A stretch of 61,624 nt of DNA from Streptomyces corallincola (GCF_019104725.1 NZ_JAHRXF010000037.1:1-61624), one strand, 5' to 3'; numbered from the stretch's first letter, positions 49,977 to 58,677 are shown. Translations and numbers: made by a program. The notes: generated from the letters alone by a model not told the origin.

Positions 49977-50852
49977 GTGCCCGCGCTGTTTCCCCCTGCC
50001 CTCGTACCCTTCCTCGACGTGCTGTGCTGCCCGGTGTGCCGGGCGCGTCTTCACCCCGGCCAGGGGGCGCTGCGCTGTCCGGACGGTCACGCCTTCGACA
50101 TCGCCCGCCAGGGCTACGCCGCTCTCCTGACCGGTGCCCGTGCCACCAGCGGGGACGACGCGGACATGGTCCAGGCCCGGATGCGCTTCCTGGCCGCCGG
50201 TGCGTACGAGCCGGTCCGCGAGGCCCTGACCCGGCTGGCCGCCGACGCCCTGCCCGGCCCGGGCACCGTCGCGGACCTCGGCTGCGGCACCGGGCACTAC
50301 CTGGCCGGTGTCCTCGACCGACTCCCCGCCGCCCGCGGGCTGGGGCTGGACACCTCCGTACGCGCCCTGCGCGCCGCGGTGCGGTCCCATCCGCGAGCCG
50401 CCGCCGCGAGCTGGGACGTCTTCCGCCCCTTCCCGCTGGCCGACCGGTCGCTCGATCTCGTGCTCAACGTCTTCGCGCCGCGCAACCCGCCCGAGTTCCA
50501 CCGCGTGCTGCGTCCGTCCGGACGGCTCATCGTGATCCGCCCCACGCACCACCACCTCGCCGAGCTGCGCCGCCGCTTCCCCGCCATGCTCACGATCGAC
50601 CCGGCCAAGGAACAGCGCCTGCACACCGCCCTGACCCCCCACTTCGAGCCCACCGACACCCTGCGCGTCGCGTACACCACCCCCCTGACCCCACAGGAGT
50701 CCCAGGACCTCCTGACCATGACCCCCACCCGCCACCCCGCCCCGGCCACTCCCACGGACCCCGGCTCCCTGCCCGGCCGGGTCACCGTCTCCGTACTGGC
50801 CACCGCGTACCGGCCGGTGCACTTTTGCAAGCAAGCTGCTTGCAATTGTTAG
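49977..50852 (+). CDS. 23S rRNA guanine-N1 methyltransferase, RlmA/TlrB type
   Basis: The 291-residue protein begins with a zinc site (CCPVCRARLHPG to RCPDGHAFD: Cys, Cys, Cys, His), followed by AYARQGY-like DIARQGYAALL and a Rossmann SAM domain with VADLGCGTGHYLAGVL. This arrangement is that of RlmA(I), which methylates G745, and of TlrB/RlmA(II), which methylates G748 and gives tylosin/mycinamicin resistance. The GTG at 49977 has GGAG 6 nt upstream. Its last nine codons lie in a palindrome that also belongs to the next gene's control region. Confidence 0.88.
   Translation: MPALFPPALVPFLDVLCCPVCRARLHPGQGALRCPDGHAFDIARQGYAALLTGARATSGDDADMVQARMRFLAAGAYEPVREALTRLAADALPGPGTVADLGCGTGHYLAGVLDRLPAARGLGLDTSVRALRAAVRSHPRAAAASWDVFRPFPLADRSLDLVLNVFAPRNPPEFHRVLRPSGRLIVIRPTHHHLAELRRRFPAMLTIDPAKEQRLHTALTPHFEPTDTLRVAYTTPLTPQESQDLLTMTPTRHPAPATPTDPGSLPGRVTVSVLATAYRPVHFCKQAACNC
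50825..50845. promoter_or_regulatory. 21-bp palindrome, likely XRE operator
   Basis: Arms TTGCAAGCA and TGCTTGCAA are perfect complements across a 3-nt spacer. The site overlaps the last codons of the methyltransferase gene and is 31 bp upstream of the XRE start, where autorepression would act. The core GCAAGC recurs in TCGCAAGCGA at 51396-51405 before the HBHA-like gene. Confidence 0.65.
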
Positions 50853-50875
50853 CGCGGGTGGGGCATGGTGGAGGC

Positions 50876-51337
50876 ATGGCATCGCTCAGCGTCGGGAATC
50901 TCGGGGAGTATCTGCGGGAGCAGCGGAGGACCGCTCAGCTCTCGCTGCGGCAGCTCGCCGATGCCGCCGGGGTGTCGAATCCGTATCTGAGCCAGATCGA
51001 GCGCGGGCTGCGCAAGCCGAGCGCGGAGGTGTTGCAGCAGGTCGCCAAGGCGCTGCGGATCTCCGCCGAGACGCTGTACGTCCGCGCCGGAATCCTCGAC
51101 GCCGAGCGGGACCGGGACGAGGCCGAGACGCGCGCCGTCCTCCTCGCCGACCCCTCGCTGAACGAGCGGCAGAAGCAGGTGCTGCTCCAGATCTACGACT
51201 CGTTCCGCAAGGAGAACGGCTTCGGCGCCGAGGGGATACCGGGCGCCGAAGCTGACGGCCCCGGCAGATCCGACGGGTCCGCCGGACCCGGAGAACCCGG
51301 CGGCCCCGGCGCTGCTCGGCGGGCCGCCGACGCCTGA
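50876..51337 (+). CDS. XRE-family transcriptional regulator
   Basis: The 153-residue protein has an HTH of 55 residues near its start (LREQRRTAQLSLRQLADAAG, then NPYLSQIERGLRKPSAEVL) and a helical segment DPSLNERQKQVLLQIYDSFR, ending in a disordered Gly/Pro tail. It corresponds in type and position to mycobacterial Rv0474 before hbhA. ATG at 50876 has GGTGGAGG upstream. It probably regulates itself and the HBHA-like gene. Confidence 0.88.
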   Translation: MASLSVGNLGEYLREQRRTAQLSLRQLADAAGVSNPYLSQIERGLRKPSAEVLQQVAKALRISAETLYVRAGILDAERDRDEAETRAVLLADPSLNERQKQVLLQIYDSFRKENGFGAEGIPGAEADGPGRSDGSAGPGEPGGPGAARRAADA

Positions 51338-51428
51338 GCGTTCGCGCCGCCCGCACCGTCGCGGATCACGTCGTCCACGTACACAAGACCCTCAGTCGCA
51401 AGCGAATCGAATCCGGGAGGACCCCACC

Positions 51429-52022
51429 GTGGCCATCACCGACGACCTGCGCAAGACCCTCAGCGACCCCACCCCGCTCTACTTCGCCGCCGGTACCGCC
51501 GACCTCGCGTTCCAGCAGGCCCGCAAGGTGCCCGCGCTGGTGGAGCAGCTCGCCGCCGAGGCACCGGCCCGTATCGAGGCCGTACGCAACACCGACCCGA
51601 AGGTCGTGCAGGAGAAGGCGACCGCCCGTGCCAAGGAGGCGCAGGCCGGGTTGCAGAACCGGGTCACCGAGTTCATCGGCGGTCTCGACCTGGACTTCAA
51701 GAAGCTCGGGGAGAACGCCCAGGACCTCGCGCTGCGCGGAGTCGGCGTCGCCGCCGAGTACGCCGTCCGGGCCCGCGAGACGTACGAGAAGGTCGCCGAG
51801 CACGGCGAGCAGACCGTGAAGACCTGGCGCGGCGAGGCCGCCGAGGACATCGAGGAGCTCGCCATCGCCGTCGAGGGCAAGCCCGAGCCGGTTGAGGTCA
51901 AGCACGAGCCGAAGCCCGCCGCCCCCGCGGCCGCCGCCCAGGCCAAGCCCAAGCCCGCCCGCAAGACCCCGGCGCCCCGCAAGGCCGCCACGACCAAGAA
52001 GCCCACCCCGCCCTCCGAGTGA
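51429..52022 (+). CDS. HBHA-like helical protein with Lys/Pro/Ala tail
   Basis: The 197-residue protein is helical (LRKTLSDPTPLYFAAGTADL, long Glu/Ala-rich coiled regions) and ends in a basic tail of KPKPARKTPAPRKAAT type. Mycobacterial HBHA has the same build: N-terminal helices and a methylated Lys-rich heparin-binding tail. Here surface adhesion is uncertain; DNA or lipid binding is possible. GTG at 51429 has GGGAGGA upstream. It follows the XRE gene by 91 bp. Confidence 0.8.
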   Translation: MAITDDLRKTLSDPTPLYFAAGTADLAFQQARKVPALVEQLAAEAPARIEAVRNTDPKVVQEKATARAKEAQAGLQNRVTEFIGGLDLDFKKLGENAQDLALRGVGVAAEYAVRARETYEKVAEHGEQTVKTWRGEAAEDIEELAIAVEGKPEPVEVKHEPKPAAPAAAAQAKPKPARKTPAPRKAATTKKPTPPSE

Positions 52023-52114
52023 CCACCCCCGCACGGCGTGTTCTCCGGGTACGGTGACGACACGCCGTACGCGGCGATCGCGTACGGAACGGGACAGAGC
52101 AGGAGGTGGATGTC

Positions 52115-52474
52115 GTGTTGATGCAGGGGTTTCAGGGGTTCATCTCGCTGCTCTACTACGCGATGCTGGCGATGGCCGTCGTGGCGTTCGTGCTGGCGCT
52201 CGTGGCCAGGCCGGACGCGTACCGCGCGGCGGACAAGCAGAACAAGGGCTTCTGGCTGATCATCCTGGGGATCGCCGTCGTGGTGAACCTCGTGGTGCCG
52301 ATGCTGTTCCTCCAGATCGCGGGCCTCATCGCCTCGATCGTGTTCTTCGTGGACGTCCGTCCCGCGCTCAAGCAGGTCTCCGGTGGCGGAGGCGGCGGCG
52401 GGGGCTGGGGCCGACGTGGTGGCCGGGGCAGCAGCAGCGACGGACCGTACGGGCCGTACAACGGCGGTCGGTGA
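52115..52474 (+). CDS. DUF2516 membrane protein
   Basis: The 119-residue protein has three hydrophobic helices (FISLLYYAMLAMAVVAFVLA, FWLIILGIAVVVNLVV, LQIAGLIASIVFFV) and a Gly-rich tail. DUF2516 is the family of Rv0476, the gene after hbhA in mycobacteria, so the order XRE-HBHA-DUF2516 is conserved. The GTG at 52115 is preferred because AGGAGG is 8 nt upstream; GTG at 52106 would overlap it. Confidence 0.83.
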   Translation: MLMQGFQGFISLLYYAMLAMAVVAFVLALVARPDAYRAADKQNKGFWLIILGIAVVVNLVVPMLFLQIAGLIASIVFFVDVRPALKQVSGGGGGGGGWGRRGGRGSSSDGPYGPYNGGR

Positions 52475-52506
52475 ACCGCCAGCGGGGGTGCCCGTAGGTG
52501 ACATGA

Positions 52507-52545
52507 GAGGAAGCGGGGCCCGTTCGTTCCGGGCCCCGCTTCCTC
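52507..52545. terminator. Strong bidirectional terminator
   Basis: A perfect 15-bp stem (arms 52507-52521 and 52531-52545) with a 9-nt loop follows the DUF2516 gene by 32 bp. The leftward phosphatase gene converges on it, with a tandem repeat in between. Confidence 0.88.
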
Positions 52546-52563
52546 GTTCCCGCCGAGTTCCCT

Positions 52564-52650
52564 GCCGGACACCCGGCCGGGCCTCTTGCCGGACACCCGG
52601 CCGGGCCTCTTGCCGGACACCCGGCCGGGCCCCTCGCCGGACTCCCGCCG
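52564..52650. repeat. 24-bp tandem repeat, about 3.6 copies
   Basis: Units at 52564-52587 and 52588-52611 are identical, 52612-52635 differs in the last three bases only, and a partial fourth reaches about 52650. Each unit carries the self-complementary core CCCGGCCGGG. It is intergenic between converging genes. Confidence 0.95.
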
Positions 52651-52657
52651 CGCTTCC

Positions 52658-53947
52658 CTACCGCGTGCGGTCCAGCAACACCACCGCCACGTCGTCCGTC
52701 AGCTCGCCCCCGTTGAGGTCGCGCACCTCGCTGACCGCCGCCCGCAGCAGATGCGCCCCGCGCAGCCCCTCGCCGAGCTGGCGGCTGATCATCTCCACCA
52801 TGCCGTCCTGGCCGAGCCGTTCCCCGTCCTCGCCGACGCGGCCCTCGATCAGCCCGTCGGTGTAGAGCATCAGGCTCCACTCCGAGCCGAGTTCGACCTG
52901 CATCCGGGGCCAGCGGGCGCCGGGCAGCAGGCCGAGGGCGGGCCCGTTGTTCTCCTGCGGGAGCAGCTTCGGCGCACGGCCGGGGCGGGCGACCAGAGGG
53001 GCGGGGTGCCCGGCGAGGCAGAGCCCGGCGCGGCGGCCGTCGGGCGCGATGTCCACCGTGCAGAGCGTGGCGAAGATCTCGTCGTCGGCCCGCTCGTGCT
53101 CCAGCACCTGCTGGAGCGTGCCGAGCAGTTCGTCCCCGCACAGTCCGGCCAGCGTCAGCGCCCGCCAGGCGATCCGCAGCTCGACCCCGAGCGCGGCCTC
53201 GTCCGGACCGTGCCCGCACACGTCCCCGATCATGGCGTGCACGGTGCCGTCCGGGGTGCGCACGGCGTCGTAGAAGTCGCCGCCGAGCAGCGCGCGGGAG
53301 CGGCCGGGGCGGTAGCGGGCGGCGAAGCGCAGCGTGGAGCCGTCCAGCAGGGGCGTGGGCAGCAGACCGCGCTCCAGGCGGCGGTTCTCCTGCGCGCGCA
53401 GCCGCCCCTCCGCGAGCCGCCGCTCGGCGGTGTCGGAGCGCTTGCGCTCGACGGCGTAGCGGATGGCGCGGCTGAGCAGCCGCGCGTCCAGCTCGTCGCG
53501 GAACAGGTAGTCCTGGGCGCCGACGCGTACGGCCTCGGCGCCGCGCTCGGCGTCACCGGTGGCGGTCAGCGCGAGGACGGCGTGCCGGGGCGCCAGCTCC
53601 AGCACGTGCCGCAGGACGGCCAGCTCGTCGCCGTCTCCGCCGCCGGGCGCGGGCAGGGCGAGGTCGAGCAGGATGCAGTGCACGTCGTCGGTGAGCAGCC
53701 GCCCGGCCTCGGTGAGGTTGCGGGCGGTGCGCACGCGCAGCGCGGTGCCGGACGGGTCCAGCAGGTTCGCCGCGAGGGCCGAGCCGGACGGGTCGTCCTC
53801 GATCAGCAGCAGGGTGAGAGCGGTGCCGCCCGCGCTCGCGGCGGCACGGTGAGCCTCTTCCTTGAGGGAGCCGTCCCGCGGGACGGCCGGCGCCACACCA
53901 CTCTCCACGGCCGGGATCGCTCTCGGCCGGGGTACGGGTACGGGCAT
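52658..53947 (-). CDS. Receiver plus SpoIIE/PP2C phosphatase
   Basis: The 429-residue protein has an N-terminal receiver domain (LLLIEDDPSG, phospho-Asp in CILLDLALP, Thr in LALTATGD, but Arg where Lys is usual, in YLFRDEL), a coiled linker (ERKRSDTAERRLAEGRLRAQ) and a SpoIIE phosphatase domain (GGDFYDAVR, MIGDVCGHG, LMLYTDGLIEGR). This is the RsbU/RsbP type that dephosphorylates anti-sigma antagonists. The ATG at 53947 follows GGGAAGGAA. Its partner proteins are not in this window. Confidence 0.9.
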   Translation of the reverse strand: MPVPVPRPRAIPAVESGVAPAVPRDGSLKEEAHRAAASAGGTALTLLLIEDDPSGSALAANLLDPSGTALRVRTARNLTEAGRLLTDDVHCILLDLALPAPGGGDGDELAVLRHVLELAPRHAVLALTATGDAERGAEAVRVGAQDYLFRDELDARLLSRAIRYAVERKRSDTAERRLAEGRLRAQENRRLERGLLPTPLLDGSTLRFAARYRPGRSRALLGGDFYDAVRTPDGTVHAMIGDVCGHGPDEAALGVELRIAWRALTLAGLCGDELLGTLQQVLEHERADDEIFATLCTVDIAPDGRRAGLCLAGHPAPLVARPGRAPKLLPQENNGPALGLLPGARWPRMQVELGSEWSLMLYTDGLIEGRVGEDGERLGQDGMVEMISRQLGEGLRGAHLLRAAVSEVRDLNGGELTDDVAVVLLDRTR

Positions 53948-54073
53948 CGTCTGGGTTCCTTCCCTCCCCCCGAGGGCAGGTGGGGCGAGGGACCTCGACC
54001 CACCGTCGGAGGACCATAGCGGCATCGGCCGCCCCGGCGGAATGGCACGGGCCCGGCCGCCGGGGCGCAGGCC

Positions 54074-54103
54074 ACTGTCATATGCCGTTTTATGTACGAC
54101 AGT
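54074..54103. promoter_or_regulatory. Spaced inverted repeat in an AT-richer island
   Basis: ACTGTCATA and TACGACAGT are complementary at 8 of 9 positions across 12 nt. The element sits in the 300-bp gap 127 bp upstream of the leftward phosphatase gene, in the least G/C-rich bases around, so it may be its promoter/operator. No gene is seen elsewhere in 53948-54247. Confidence 0.5.
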
Positions 54104-54247
54104 TGGACACGCCACGGGGTTCCGCGGGATGACGAAGCTCACTACGGCCCCGCCGGGCAGGGGCGTTGGCGTGCGCGGGGTCACATGACGGGGGTCACGG
54201 TCGCGCCGCCCGGCACGCCCCCGGGAGTGCCGCCCCCCGGTACGCCG

Positions 54248-55384
54248 TCACGCGTCGGGGCGTACGACCCCCAGGATCGGCATCGTCCCGGCCCCCGCGA
54301 CCGTCACCGTGCGGCCGGGACGCGGGGCGTGGATGATCATGCCGTCGCCCACGTACATCGCCACATGGCTCGCGTCGGCGAAGTAGATGATCAGATCGCC
54401 GGGCCGCATGTCCGCCACGGCCACGTGCTTCAGCTGCCGCCACTGCTCCTGCGAGGTGCGCGGCACCGGGTGCCCCGCCGAGGCCCACGCCTGCGAGGTC
54501 AGGCCGGAGCAGTCGAAGGAGTCGGGGCCCTCGGCGCCCCAGACGTACGGCTTGCCGAGCTGCTCGGTGGCGAACCGGACGGCCTCCCTGCCCTGCGCGG
54601 AGCCGGTGAGACCGGTCTTCCCCGGGGTGCCGGGCTTCTTCAGGGCGCCGGTGTCCAGCCACCTGGTCTGTGCCTCGCGGGCCGCCTTCCGCTCCAGCTC
54701 CGCGAGCCGGTCCCGCTCCTTCCGCTCCAGCCGAAACTCCAGCGCGCGGGCCGTGTCGATCTGGGCGGTGATCCGCTTTTTCGCGGCGGCCTTCGCCTTG
54801 CGGTCGGCGTCCAGCCGGTGGCCCTCGGCCGCCGCGTCGTCGGTCAACTCGCGCAGTTCGTCCTGGGTGCGGGTGGTCTCCGCGATCAAGTTGGTGGCCG
54901 CGCGCTGCCCGTTGAGGACGGAACCGGCGCCGTCGAACACCTTCTGCGGGTCGTCGCTGAGCAGGAACTGCGCGGCGGGCGGCAGCATCCCGGTGCGGTA
55001 CTGCTCGCGGGCCGAGGCGCCCGCCTGGTTCTTCAGCAGGGCGAGTCTGCGCCGCCCGTCCTCGATCCTCCGCTCCAGCCGGGCTATCGTCCGCGCCTGC
55101 TTCTCGGACCGCTCCTCGGCCGCGTTGTACGCGTCGGTGGCGACGGCCGCGTCGTGGTAGAGGGCGTCCAGCTTGGCGCGGACCTTCTCAAGGTCCTTGT
55201 CCGGTGCGGGAGTCGGAGGTGCGGGTGACTTCGGCGGCTCGGGTGCGTCGGCGGACCCCGCGGACGCGCCGGACACGGTCCCCACCGGCACGGAGGCGTA
55301 CGCCGTCGCGGGCACCGCCAGGGCGCACACCGCGCAGACCACGGTCACGGCGGCGGCGAGCAGGCCGCGCTTGCCCGAACCCAT
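54248..55384 (-). CDS. Secreted NlpC/P60 peptidoglycan hydrolase, coiled coil
   Basis: The 378-residue protein has a signal peptide (KRGLLAAAVTVVCAVCALAV then AYAS), a Pro-rich spacer, two long coiled-coil segments (about residues 65-125 and 165-240) and a C-terminal NlpC/P60 domain with Cys in DSFDCSGLTSQAW, His in SHVAMYVG and a following His in IHAPRPG. It resembles RipA/Mycobacterium-type endopeptidases that cut the D-Glu-mDAP bond. ATG at 55384 has GGGGGG upstream. It is far from the other hydrolase of the window. Confidence 0.9.
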   Translation of the reverse strand: MGSGKRGLLAAAVTVVCAVCALAVPATAYASVPVGTVSGASAGSADAPEPPKSPAPPTPAPDKDLEKVRAKLDALYHDAAVATDAYNAAEERSEKQARTIARLERRIEDGRRRLALLKNQAGASAREQYRTGMLPPAAQFLLSDDPQKVFDGAGSVLNGQRAATNLIAETTRTQDELRELTDDAAAEGHRLDADRKAKAAAKKRITAQIDTARALEFRLERKERDRLAELERKAAREAQTRWLDTGALKKPGTPGKTGLTGSAQGREAVRFATEQLGKPYVWGAEGPDSFDCSGLTSQAWASAGHPVPRTSQEQWRQLKHVAVADMRPGDLIIYFADASHVAMYVGDGMIIHAPRPGRTVTVAGAGTMPILGVVRPDA

Positions 55385-55628
55385 ACAACCCCCCAAAGCT
55401 GATTAACCCGTCAGTAACTTCCGGTCACCGAGGGGATGGTGCCACGCCGGGACGCGGAACGACAGAGGTCGTCGCCCTCCCCGGCCGACCGCCCTCCCCG
55501 CCGACCGCCTCGCTCTTGTTACGTACGGGGCACGGAGATCGTTCCCGTCCGCCCCGGACGCATTCCCCGCCGGTGGGGAGGGGGTTCGGGGCGGTCGGGC
55601 CAAGTCGCTTGGTACGAGGGGTACTTGG

Positions 55629-56450
55629 CTACGACGCCGACCGCGCCGGTGCCAACGCGTCCCACCGCACGGTGACTTCGCCCTGCCGCCACCGCACCGG
55701 GGCGTCCGTCACCGGCCAGTCGGCGCGCAGGTCCCGTACCGCACGTGTCCAGCGCTGCCGGGCGCCGTAGGAGGCGTAGGGTGCCGCGGCGGCCCAGGCG
55801 CGGTCGAAGTCGCGGAGGAAGGCGTGCACCGGCTCGCCCGGCACATTGCGGTGGATCAGCGCCTTCGGAAGGCGTTCGGCCAGGTCGGACGGGTGGTCCA
55901 GGGAGGCGAGCCGGGCCGCGAAGGTCACCGTGCGCGGCCCCTCGGGACCGAGCGCGACCCACACATGGCGGCGGCCGATCTCGTCGCAGGTGCCCTCGAC
56001 CAGCAGCCCGCCGCGCGAACCGTCCCCGGGCGGGGCGAGCCGCGCGCACAGCCGCTCCCACACGGCGGCGACCTGCTCCTCGTCGTACTGGCGCAGCACG
56101 TTCGCCGCGCGGACCAGCAGCGGGCGGCCCGGCACCGGGATCTCGAAGCCGCCGTGCCGGAAGACCAGGCCCTCGCGCTCGTACGGCCGTGCGGCGGCGA
56201 CCCGCTCCGGTTCGATCTCGACGCCGACCACGTGGGTGCGGGGGGCGGCGGCGCGCAGTCGGCCGAGGAGTTCCACGGCGGTCCAGGGCGCGGCGCCGTA
56301 ACCGAGGTCGATGGCGAGCGGGTCGGCGGCCCGGCGCAGCTCGGCGCCGTGCGTGGCCGCGATCCAGCGGTCCATGCGGCGCAGCCGGTTGGGGTTGGTC
56401 GTCCCGCGCGTCACCGTTCCCACGGGGCGGGGGGTCGTGCGGGGTGCCAT
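55629..56450 (-). CDS. SAM-dependent methyltransferase, class I
   Basis: The 273-residue protein has a degenerate motif I (AIDLGYGAAPWTAVELL), motif II VVGVEIEPERVAAARPY and RGGLLVEGTCDEIGR, and retains the fold of a class-I methyltransferase. Target unknown. The ATG at 56450 is 6 nt from TACCCT on its strand, so it is a leaderless candidate. It is divergent from mshA; 320 bp of Pro/Ala-type intergenic DNA with no gene lie between. Confidence 0.83.
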   Translation of the reverse strand: MAPRTTPRPVGTVTRGTTNPNRLRRMDRWIAATHGAELRRAADPLAIDLGYGAAPWTAVELLGRLRAAAPRTHVVGVEIEPERVAAARPYEREGLVFRHGGFEIPVPGRPLLVRAANVLRQYDEEQVAAVWERLCARLAPPGDGSRGGLLVEGTCDEIGRRHVWVALGPEGPRTVTFAARLASLDHPSDLAERLPKALIHRNVPGEPVHAFLRDFDRAWAAAAPYASYGARQRWTRAVRDLRADWPVTDAPVRWRQGEVTVRWDALAPARSAS

Positions 56451-56770
56451 GCGTCGAGGGTATGCGGCGAACGACCCCGCGCCCTCGCGCCCTCCGTGGC
56501 CCCCGTGCTCTCGCGCCCGGCGACCCCGGTGCCTTCGTGCCCTCCGGGCCCCGCGACCCCGGCGCCCCGCAACCTCCGCGCCCATCGAACGGTTGACCGA
56601 ACAATCGTAATGATTACCTAAAGTCGCTTGATCGGGAAATGATTCGACCCCCGCACGCTGTTTCAGCACCCGGAGGGCGCGACCGGCCCTCGGGAGGCGT
56701 GCCCGCACGCGGGGAGGCATGCCCGTACGCGCATCCGCCGTCCGCGTCCGCAACGAGGAGGAAACGCCAC

Positions 56771-58108
56771 GTGAGCCAGTACGCCGGCAGGCTCGGGCGT
56801 CGCTCTGCGGCGGACCGGGCGCGGCTGAGGCTGCACCGCAGGCCCCGCCGTGTCGCCATGCTCTCCGTGCACACCTCGCCGCTGCACCAGCCCGGCACGG
56901 GCGACGCGGGCGGGATGAACGTGTACATCGTGGAGCTGGCCCAGCGGCTGGCGGCGATCAACATCGAGGTCGAGATCTTCACGCGGGCGACCTCCGGCGG
57001 CCTACCCCCGACCGTGCAGCTCGCACCCGGTGTGCTCGTCCGGCACGTGGACGCGGGCCCGTACGAGGGGCTGGCCAAGGAGGACCTGCCCGCGCAGCTC
57101 TGCGCGTTCACGCACGGCGTGATGCAGGCGTGGGCAGGGCACCGCCCCGGCCATTACGACCTGGTCCACTCGCACTACTGGCTCTCCGGGCAGGTCGGAT
57201 GGCTCGCCGCCCAGCGCTGGGGCGTACCCCTGGTGCACGCGATGCACACGATGGCCAAGGTGAAGAACGCCAGCCTGGCCGAGGGCGACACCCCCGAGCC
57301 CGCGGCCCGCGTGATCGGTGAGACGCAGATCGTGTCGGCGGCGGACCGGCTGGTCGCCAACACCGCCGAGGAGGCCGCTGAACTCGTACGGCACTACACG
57401 GCCGACCCCGCGAAGGTCGCCGTCGTCCACCCCGGCGTCAACCTCGACCGCTTCCGCCCCGGCGACGGCCGCGCCGCCGCCCGCGCCCGCCTCGGCCTCC
57501 CGCAGGACGCGCTGATCCCGCTGTTCGCGGGCCGCATACAGCCGCTGAAGGCGCCGGACATACTGCTCCGCGCGGTCGCCGCGCTGCTGGCCGAGCGGCC
57601 CGCGCTGCGCTCCCGGATGGTCGTCCCCGTCGTCGGCGGGCCCAGCGGCAGCGGCCTCGCCAAGCCGGAGGGGCTCCAGAAGCTCGCCGCCCGGCTCGGC
57701 GTCGCGGACGTGGTCCGCTTCCATCCGCCGGTCGGCCAGGAGCAGCTCGCGGACTGGTTCCGGGCCGCGTCGGTGCTGGTCATGCCGTCGTACAGCGAGT
57801 CGTTCGGCCTCGTCGCCATCGAGGCACAGGCTGCCGGTACGCCGGTGCTCGCGGCCTCCGTCGGCGGGCTGCCGGTCGCTGTGCGGGACGGCGTCACCGG
57901 GTTCCTGGTGGACGGCCACCGCCCGGCCGACTACGCGCGGCTGCTGGCCCGCTTCGCGGACACGCCCGCACTGTCGGCGGGCATGGGCGAGGCCGCCGCC
58001 CGGCATGCCCGGGGCTTCGGCTGGGACGCCTCCGCCGCCGCGACCGCCGACGTCTACACCGCCGCCGCCCAGTCCCACCGCCGTCACGTACGCTCGCAGC
58101 ATGGCTGA
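56771..58108 (+). CDS. mshA: D-inositol-3-phosphate glycosyltransferase MshA
   Basis: The 445-residue GT-B enzyme (GT4) makes GlcNAc-inositol phosphate, the first step of mycothiol synthesis. Signatures: HTSPLHQPGTGDAGGMNVYI near the start, HSHYWLSGQVGWLA, then the EX7E region SYSESFGLVAIEAQAAGTP. The GTG at 56771 has GGAGGA 10 nt upstream; the N-terminal 20 Arg-rich residues are normal. The stop is within ybjN (8-bp overlap). Confidence 0.96.
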   Translation: MSQYAGRLGRRSAADRARLRLHRRPRRVAMLSVHTSPLHQPGTGDAGGMNVYIVELAQRLAAINIEVEIFTRATSGGLPPTVQLAPGVLVRHVDAGPYEGLAKEDLPAQLCAFTHGVMQAWAGHRPGHYDLVHSHYWLSGQVGWLAAQRWGVPLVHAMHTMAKVKNASLAEGDTPEPAARVIGETQIVSAADRLVANTAEEAAELVRHYTADPAKVAVVHPGVNLDRFRPGDGRAAARARLGLPQDALIPLFAGRIQPLKAPDILLRAVAALLAERPALRSRMVVPVVGGPSGSGLAKPEGLQKLAARLGVADVVRFHPPVGQEQLADWFRAASVLVMPSYSESFGLVAIEAQAAGTPVLAASVGGLPVAVRDGVTGFLVDGHRPADYARLLARFADTPALSAGMGEAAARHARGFGWDASAAATADVYTAAAQSHRRHVRSQHG

Positions 58109-58616
58109 GGCGGAGGAGCGGAGCGCACAGGCGGTACGGGTGGTCGAGGCCACCCTCAAGGAGGCCGGACTCGACTGGGAGAGCCCCGAGTCGGGCACCT
58201 ACGTCGTCCAACTCCCCGGCACCCGGAAGCTGTTCACCACCGTCTCGCTCCGCGTCGGACGCCACACCCTCTCCCTCAACGCCTTCGTCATCCGCCACCC
58301 CGACGAGAACGAAGCGGGCGTCCACCGCTGGCTCCTTGAGCGCAACCTCAAGCTCTACGGCATGAGTTACGCCCTGGACCCCCTCGGCGACATCTACCTC
58401 ACCGCACGCCTCCCCCTCTCCGCCGTCACCCCGGCCGACCTCGACCGCCTCCTCGGCCAAGCCCTCGAAGCCGCCGACACCGCCTTCAACCCCCTCCTGG
58501 AACTGGGCTTCACCTCCGCCATCCGCAAGGAGTACGCGTGGCGGCTGTCGCGGGGCGAGCCGACACGGAACCTGGACGCGTTCCGGCACCTGCTGGAGCG
58601 CCCGACCGAGGACTGA
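58101..58616 (+). CDS. YbjN-domain protein
   Basis: The 171-residue protein has the YbjN fold (RKLFTTVSLRVGRHTLSLNAFVIR, WLLERNLKLYGMSYALD, DLDRLLGQALEAADTAFNPLL). YbjN proteins are T3SS-chaperone-like and involved in stress in E. coli. It overlaps mshA by 8 bp, and it also has TACGCT 6 nt upstream of ATG, so it may have its own leaderless start. This pairing with mshA is common in actinobacteria. Confidence 0.88.
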   Translation: MAEAEERSAQAVRVVEATLKEAGLDWESPESGTYVVQLPGTRKLFTTVSLRVGRHTLSLNAFVIRHPDENEAGVHRWLLERNLKLYGMSYALDPLGDIYLTARLPLSAVTPADLDRLLGQALEAADTAFNPLLELGFTSAIRKEYAWRLSRGEPTRNLDAFRHLLERPTED

Positions 58617-58677
58617 ACTCCGACTCGGTACACCCAACACCCGTCCGCCCAGCCCTACTTGCCGCGCCGGACCCCGT

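Noticed and set aside
52564..52650. Possible CRISPR array
   Set aside because: The copies are directly adjacent with no unique spacers and there are no cas genes, so it is a tandem repeat.
55385..55628. c-di-AMP (ydaO) riboswitch before the NlpC/P60 gene
   Set aside because: Such switches precede many streptomycete hydrolase genes, but I could not find the conserved core on the minus strand here.
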